From positions 1 through 15,368 of the forward strand of contig JAWVFT010000107.1 of assembly GCA_033855775.1 (NCBI GenBank): 15,368 nucleotides of DNA. Reading direction: 5' to 3'. Numbering within the stretch: position 1 is the stretch's first letter; every line of letters begins with the position of its first letter. Shown piece by piece: positions 14,781 through 15,368 of the stretch. The translations under genes and the position numbers were made by a program. The DNA is from DASVTR01 sp033855775. Its GTDB lineage: Bacteria > Acidobacteriota > Blastocatellia > Pyrinomonadales > Pyrinomonadaceae. The notes beneath the pieces were generated by a model. It saw only the letters and a list, made by a program, of their open reading frames with translations, did not search any database and was not told the origin of the DNA.

Positions 14781-15368
14781 ATGCCGACAATCATCAAGCG
14801 TCTATGCCTCGCGGCCTCTGTGCTGCTCTGTCTTCTGTCAACGCAAACGCTGCTGGCGCAAACGCCGCGCGAGCGTCACGCGCGGATTCGCGCCGGTGTC
14901 GAAAGCAACGACAACGCGGCGGCCATCGGCGAATTGCAATCCATGATGAAGGACGCGCCGGAGTTGTACGCGCTGAACAGCTACGACTATCTGCTCGGTC
15001 GTCTCTCGGAGCGGCAGGGCGACATGGCGACGGCTGCCGCCAGCTTTCAAGCGGTCGTGGCGCGCAACGCTCTGCTCTCGCAGTACGCGCTCTGGCATCT
15101 GGCGCAGTTCGCGCGCTCGACCGGCAACCTCATGCTGGAACGCGAGCAACTTCGTCAACTCATCATGGCTTCACCGTCGAGCCTGCTGCGTGAAGCGGCC
15201 ACGGCGCGTCTCGGCGAGAGTTTTTTCGAGAGCGGCGACTACGCTGCGGCCATCAACGCGCTGCGCCCGCGCGGCGATGCGAAGGGCAACGCCACGGCCC
15301 GCGAAGCCCAAGCCCTCGTCGGTCAAGCGTACTTCCGAAGCAAGCAAGAGGCTGCGGCGCGCGAAGTC
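14781..15368 (+). CDS. Secreted helical-repeat protein, probable N-terminus of an Slt-type lytic transglycosylase (partial)
   Basis: The frame is open for 196 codons to the right edge, so the C-terminal part is missing. The start MPTIIKRLCLAASVLLCLL is a signal peptide (two basic residues, hydrophobic 8-25), with cleavage likely after LLA at 26. The remainder is alpha-helical and TPR-like: YDYLLGRLSERQGDMATAAA (69-88), YALWHLAQFARSTGN (101-115), ATARLGESFFESGDYAAAINAL (139-160) and ALVGQAYFRSKQEAAAREV at the edge. This resembles the superhelical U-domain of soluble lytic murein transglycosylases, which cleave peptidoglycan in the periplasm. The catalytic SLT domain would lie beyond the window, so a plain TPR protein such as a BamD/YbgF-like factor remains possible. 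It is divergent from folD with a likely leaderless start. Confidence 0.7.
   Translation, partial: MPTIIKRLCLAASVLLCLLSTQTLLAQTPRERHARIRAGVESNDNAAAIGELQSMMKDAPELYALNSYDYLLGRLSERQGDMATAAASFQAVVARNALLSQYALWHLAQFARSTGNLMLEREQLRQLIMASPSSLLREAATARLGESFFESGDYAAAINALRPRGDAKGNATAREAQALVGQAYFRSKQEAAAREV

Noticed and set aside
14552..14797. Minus-strand open frame of 81 codons in the divergent gap
   Set aside because: Runs through the 35-bp tandem repeat and the candidate promoter of the plus-strand gene; the product is basic with no family features.
14804..15193. Plus-strand open frame of 129 codons
   Set aside because: Alternate frame of the secreted helical-repeat gene starting at 14781, which has a proper signal peptide and stays open to the window edge.

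Overview
The window is GC-rich bacterial chromosome. It carries nine protein-coding genes, eight on the minus strand and one on the plus strand at the right edge. I see no rRNA, tRNA, CRISPR array, transposase, integrase or phage gene. The gene mix points to a Gram-negative-type, non-proteobacterial bacterium: lipoprotein-type peptide-binding proteins, an Slt-like periplasmic superhelix protein, a PocR-GAF-GGDEF signalling protein, weak Shine-Dalgarno signals, and many short tandem or inverted repeats between genes. My best guess is Acidobacteriota (Blastocatellia/Pyrinomonadaceae-like). That is inference from style, not a database result.

Left part (1-3960, all minus): a two-gene signalling unit. 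A probable sigma70-like promoter at 3937-3965 drives a diguanylate cyclase with a PocR ligand-sensing domain, two GAF domains and a GGEEF domain with an intact I-site. Its 3' end overlaps by 23 bp the start of a second gene that runs off the left edge. That gene encodes a STAND/AAA-like NTPase whose Walker A lysine is missing, with a winged-helix-like middle and a cysteine-rich C-terminal region I do not recognise.

Centre (4006-12724, all minus): an oligopeptide ABC importer operon in the order oppA-oppB-oppC-oppD-oppF, preceded by a second, divergent family-5 substrate-binding lipoprotein. The operon has a candidate promoter region upstream of oppA (10607-10662) with an overlapping inverted repeat, and a candidate intrinsic terminator after oppF (4006-4028). 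OppB and OppC form the pore, OppD and OppF power it, and OppA plus the paralogue deliver peptide. OppD and OppF both carry the four-cysteine C-terminal motif with identical spacing.

Right part (12782-15368): coaE (last step of coenzyme A synthesis) and folD (one-carbon/folate metabolism) on the minus strand. Divergent from folD is the start of a secreted helical-repeat protein, probably a lytic transglycosylase, with a promoter placed so that its mRNA may be leaderless.

Repeats are a recurring theme. There is a heptamer tandem array with inverted arms between oppC and oppD. An octamer-based inverted repeat lies inside the 5' end of the second binding-protein gene and the 3' end of coaE. There is a 15-bp tandem between coaE and folD, and a 35-bp tandem between folD and the plus-strand gene. 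These repeats, and the PocR-GGDEF/degenerate-NTPase pair, are the least ordinary features. The remainder is conventional housekeeping and transport.
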